Shown here: positions 15,799 through 17,737 of the stretch, one piece after another
How the letters are laid out: each line of letters starts with the position of its first letter
How positions within the stretch are numbered: position 1 is the stretch's first letter
From: an uncultured Eubacteriales bacterium
Lineage (GTDB): Bacteria > Bacillota > Clostridia > Peptostreptococcales > Anaerovoracaceae
Direction of reading: 5' to 3'
Assembly: GCA_902797195.1 (NCBI GenBank)
Contig: CADBRY010000015.1
Coordinates: 1-17,737, forward strand
Length of the DNA stretch: 17,737 nt
Program-made: the position numbers and the translations under genes
The notes under the pieces: model-generated
Told to the model about the DNA's origin: nothing
The model's input: only the letters and a program-made list of their open reading frames with translations
The model's database searches: none

Positions 15799-15815
15799 GT
15801 TTATCCTTTCTGGGA

Positions 15816-15872
15816 ATTATAATATACCTCTTTTGACCCAATATAGCACAATTTCTTCGATGCCTTCAATGC
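15816..15872 (-). promoter_or_regulatory. Promoter and possible operator of the restriction-modification operon
   Basis: On the minus strand a TATAAT (15821-15816) lies upstream of the methyltransferase start; no good -35 hexamer is present at normal spacing. Further upstream, CTTCGATGC (15855-15863) and CTTCAATGC (15864-15872) form a 9-bp tandem repeat with one mismatch. Tandem short repeats are what ribbon-helix-helix proteins usually bind, so this may be the operator for the methyltransferase N-terminal segment. Confidence 0.35.
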
Positions 15873-16035
15873 CTCTGAGTAAATTCCTATACAATATTTT
15901 TCCCCACCATGTACTTCTACCCCTATGGCTCTTTAACAAACAGCAGTTCTCTTGAAAATCTTACAATTTTCTTAACAATCGCCCTGTTCACTCATTTTCG
16001 ACCTAATTTTTACCACAAAATTCACATAACCTGGA

Positions 16036-16065
16036 GGCAGAGAGGCGAGAGGAGGAAACTCTGCC
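16036..16065 (+). promoter_or_regulatory. Hairpin with Shine-Dalgarno-like loop upstream of the integrase
   Basis: GGCAGAG (16036-16042) pairs with CTCTGCC (16059-16065); the purine-rich loop holds AGGAGG (16050-16055). It lies in the integrase leader, about 40 bp before the likely start. No in-frame start codon stands at the right distance from this AGGAGG, so it may have a regulatory role or mark an unrecognised start. Confidence 0.35.
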
Positions 16066-16106
16066 GTCAACCAGAACATCCTGGCGCGCACCAAAACGCC
16101 ATTAAA

Positions 16107-17405
16107 ATGAAGCAACGTAACAATTTTTCAGAGGAACTGCGCAATCTGCTTGTCACTCAAAAAGAGTCTGATGTATTATCAGTATGTGGTGCGGATAACG
16201 TCGAAGTGTTATCCAATATGTTAGAACGAGCAAAAAGGAAACAATTTGTATTAGGCTGTCATGACCGTGCAATCACCCAGATAGCATCTGGCAAAAAAGC
16301 AGGGAAGTGGAAAACCTACGTTGGAAACCCGAGAAAGGAGGTTCTTCGTTCATCGGAATCTGAACTGATTGACTATCTGTATAGCTACTACATGACCGAA
16401 CAGCATAAAACCCTGACGTATAGGGAAGTCTTTGACGATTTCATGGAGTACAAAGTAAGTCAGCTGAATCGAAGCAAGACGTCGATCGTCAAATACAGAA
16501 ACGTCTATAATCGCTTTGTGACAACAGAAATCGCAAATACAAGAATTGCTGATATTACCGACGATATGCTTCTTGATTGGATACGCGGTATTGTAACGAC
16601 TATCCATCCAAAACCCGAGGCCTTTCGGAAACTGGTCCAGCAGGTAAAGAGTACGTTTGAATATGCTGTGCGGAAAAAGTACTGTACAGACAATCCCGCA
16701 TACTATATAGATATCCACCTTTATCTTAAGGATTGCGAGAATGTTCAGAAGCTTGACGAGGAAAAAGAGTTTTCAAAAGCAGAGATCGCTTTACTTTGGG
16801 ACGATGGAATTAAAAATGCTTCAAATCCCCGCTCATTGATGAGCATGCTTGCTTCCTGTACCGGGATGCGAGCCGGGGAACTCCCTGTTCTTCACTGGTC
16901 TGATATAGGGGAGAAGTTCATTCATATACATCGCCAGCAGCTGAGGACCACTGAAAACGGTAAAGATGTGTTTTATGAAGTTGGTTATACAAAGGATGAG
17001 CGTATACATCCCCATGGCGGACGTTACTTTCCAATTACCGATGATATTCGTTTCGTTCTTGAACTTGCCAAAAAGCTGCCGGGTGCGGAATCTGAATATG
17101 TTTTTCATGACAAAAACGGCAAAGCGCCCACGAAAGACAGCTACGCATATCGTCTTCGCCGCAGATGTAATAAGCTCAATATAACCACAACCAATAATCA
17201 CTCTTTCCGTATGGCTGTGAATACCCGCCTCATAGAGCTAGGAGTAGATTCGGCAAAGAGAGCCTTAATTCTGGGGCATTCGGTTGAAACAAATGAACGC
17301 CATTATTCTCTTACAGACCGCAGAATGCTTGATGACCTGGAAAAAATCTTTTCCGGAGATAATGCTCCTTCTCCTGAAGAGAAAGACAATCATTCTGTAG
17401 CATAA
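16107..17405 (+). CDS. int: Tyrosine recombinase integrase, 432 aa
   Basis: This integrase catalyses site-specific insertion and excision of the element. The catalytic set is complete: R255 in TGMRAGEL, H365 and R368 in NNHSFRMAVN, H391 in LGHSVETNERHYS, and the nucleophile Y400. Residues about 95-210 form a core-binding SAM-like domain (TYREVFDDFMEYKVSQLNRS). The first 90 residues, basic and helical, probably bind arm sites. I chose ATG 16107 (MKQRNNFSEEL) because the protein reads normally from there; no good ribosome binding site precedes it, and the frame is open to an ATG at 15909, so the start is uncertain. It points toward the tRNA-Arg locus 38 bp downstream, the typical position next to attP. 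It is divergent from the restriction operon; the 308-bp gap holds the promoters for both. Confidence 0.92.
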   Translation: MKQRNNFSEELRNLLVTQKESDVLSVCGADNVEVLSNMLERAKRKQFVLGCHDRAITQIASGKKAGKWKTYVGNPRKEVLRSSESELIDYLYSYYMTEQHKTLTYREVFDDFMEYKVSQLNRSKTSIVKYRNVYNRFVTTEIANTRIADITDDMLLDWIRGIVTTIHPKPEAFRKLVQQVKSTFEYAVRKKYCTDNPAYYIDIHLYLKDCENVQKLDEEKEFSKAEIALLWDDGIKNASNPRSLMSMLASCTGMRAGELPVLHWSDIGEKFIHIHRQQLRTTENGKDVFYEVGYTKDERIHPHGGRYFPITDDIRFVLELAKKLPGAESEYVFHDKNGKAPTKDSYAYRLRRRCNKLNITTTNNHSFRMAVNTRLIELGVDSAKRALILGHSVETNERHYSLTDRRMLDDLEKIFSGDNAPSPEEKDNHSVA

Positions 17406-17438
17406 AAAAACAGCCGGAAGTATTTAAAACTTCCGGCT
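17404..17438 (-). terminator. Terminator after tRNA-Arg, convergent with int
   Basis: AGCCGGAAGT (17412-17421) and ACTTCCGGCT (17429-17438) form a perfect 10-bp stem with a seven-base loop. On the minus strand a run of seven T follows, so it ends the tRNA transcript. In the plus direction there is no T run, so it stops int transcripts poorly. Confidence 0.75.
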
Positions 17439-17442
17439 TCCC

Positions 17443-17516
17443 CGTTCCCGCCGGGATTCGAACCCGGGGCCTCACGCTTAGGAGGCGTGCGCTCTATCCT
17501 GCTGAGCTACGGAAAC
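17443..17516 (-). tRNA. tRNA-Arg (anticodon CCU), complete and probably element-borne
   Basis: Read on the minus strand the cloverleaf is complete: acceptor GTTTCCG/CGGGAAC with one G-T pair, D-arm GCTC/GAGC, anticodon stem CACGC/GCGTG with loop CTCCTAA (anticodon CCU, reading AGG), and T-arm CCGGG-TTCGAAT-CCCGG. The discriminator base is G, and CCA is not encoded. It differs at many positions from the broken tRNA-Arg at 17646-17685, so it is a separate gene and not a repaired copy. It lies between the integrase and the element's right end. A weak promoter-like TTGAGT/TTTAAA pair stands upstream in the minus direction near 17565-17595. Confidence 0.93.
17477..17487. repeat. Attachment-core-like 11-bp repeat, copy within the intact tRNA
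   Basis: CTTAGGAGGCG is identical to 17646-17656. It covers the anticodon loop and the 5' anticodon stem. As the only stretch shared around the breakpoint, it is the likely crossover core, though shared tRNA function could also explain the identity. Confidence 0.5.
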
Positions 17517-17572
17517 AATATTATATATATCAAGGCTGCTTTGCCGCCACGATATCCTCGTAATTTAAAAGA

Positions 17573-17588
17573 TGTCACCCACTGTCAC
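17573..17588. repeat. Two TGTCAC direct repeats, possible integrase arm sites
   Basis: TGTCAC occurs at 17573-17578 and 17583-17588, one helical turn apart, between the intact tRNA and the broken one. Short repeats beside an attachment core are often arm-type integrase sites or excisionase sites; this is inferred from position only. The rest of 17517-17645 is AT-rich with no gene. Confidence 0.3.
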
Positions 17589-17645
17589 TCAATCGCCGTT
17601 ATCAAAAATGGCTTAAAATAAGACGTTTCCGCTTCTTATCGTTCC

Positions 17646-17685
17646 CTTAGGAGGCGAGTGCTCTATCCAGCTGAGCTACGAAGAC
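17646..17685 (-). pseudogene. 5' half of a tRNA-Arg(CCU) gene, cut in the anticodon loop; element right end
   Basis: On the minus strand the sequence runs GTCTTCG, D-arm GCTC/GAGC, 5' anticodon stem CTCGC, and loop CTCCTAA with anticodon CCU. After CTAAG it turns into unrelated DNA, so the 3' anticodon stem, T-arm and acceptor are missing. The break coincides with the 11-bp CTTAGGAGGCG shared with the intact tRNA, which marks the probable attR. Sequence from about 17657 to 17737 would then be host chromosome. The missing 3' half should lie at the element's other end, left of this window. Confidence 0.75.
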
Positions 17686-17737
17686 ATATTCAATTTTTGG
17701 CTTATTTACAGGCTTTTCAGCCCTCCGGAGCCACCCG

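Noticed and set aside
15909..16106. In-frame 66-codon extension of the integrase
   Set aside because: The added residues do not resemble an integrase N-terminus, and the ATG at 15909 has no ribosome binding site. The start remains uncertain.
17641..17685. The broken tRNA as a working tRNA with an internal deletion, because GGGAACG follows the break as in the intact tRNA's 3' end
   Set aside because: GGGAAC does not pair with the acceptor GTCTTCG and there is no T-arm, so the likeness is probably chance.

Overview
The window looks like the right-hand part of an integrated mobile element in a Gram-positive, probably clostridial (Lachnospiraceae-like), chromosome. Three things point there: strong AGGAGG-type ribosome binding sites, tightly overlapping genes, and families such as a MobA/MobL relaxase, a DUF5688-like protein and RadC-ArdC that are common in elements of that group. 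The taxon is inferred, not shown. The element's left end lies outside the window. Its right end appears to lie at about 17646-17656, inside a broken tRNA-Arg gene.

Layout. (1) 1-3891, all minus strand: a MobA/MobL relaxase, a coiled-coil membrane protein, a small unknown protein, a RepA-like helicase and another unknown protein, ending at a terminator at 118-164. (2) 3936-3991: a probable oriT with a TAAGTGCGC nic-like core between two inverted repeats, overlapped by a possible rightward promoter. (3) 4171-8637, all plus strand: a TraD-like relaxosome protein, an unknown protein, a VirD4-like coupling protein, a DUF5688-like protein, a small protein and a RadC-ArdC antirestriction fusion. Relaxase, oriT and coupling protein make DNA transfer the main theme; no type IV secretion channel genes are visible here. 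(4) 8638-8955: phased 9-bp CATTTC repeats and a bidirectional terminator. (5) 8956-12927, minus strand: a compact cassette with a small helical protein, a MutL/MORC-like GHKL ATPase, an unrecognised protein and a DUF6339-like protein. This is the best candidate for a little-described defence system. (6) 13068-15798, minus strand: a complete EcoRII-type restriction-modification operon (C5 methyltransferase, EcoRII-family nuclease, Vsr). The methyltransferase has an N-terminal ribbon-helix-helix-like segment. (7) 16107-17405, plus strand: a tyrosine integrase. (8) 17443-17516, minus strand: a complete tRNA-Arg(CCU). About 130 bp beyond it lies the 5' half of a different tRNA-Arg(CCU), broken in the anticodon loop at an 11-bp sequence shared by both.

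Working model. The integrase inserts the element into the anticodon loop of a host tRNA-Arg(CCU) gene, and the element carries its own tRNA-Arg(CCU) to make up for the loss. The relaxase, oriT, TraD-like protein and coupling protein move it, RadC-ArdC helps it survive entry into a new host, and the EcoRII operon plus the GHKL cassette protect the host or stabilise the element. Gene families were identified by reading motifs, without database searches.
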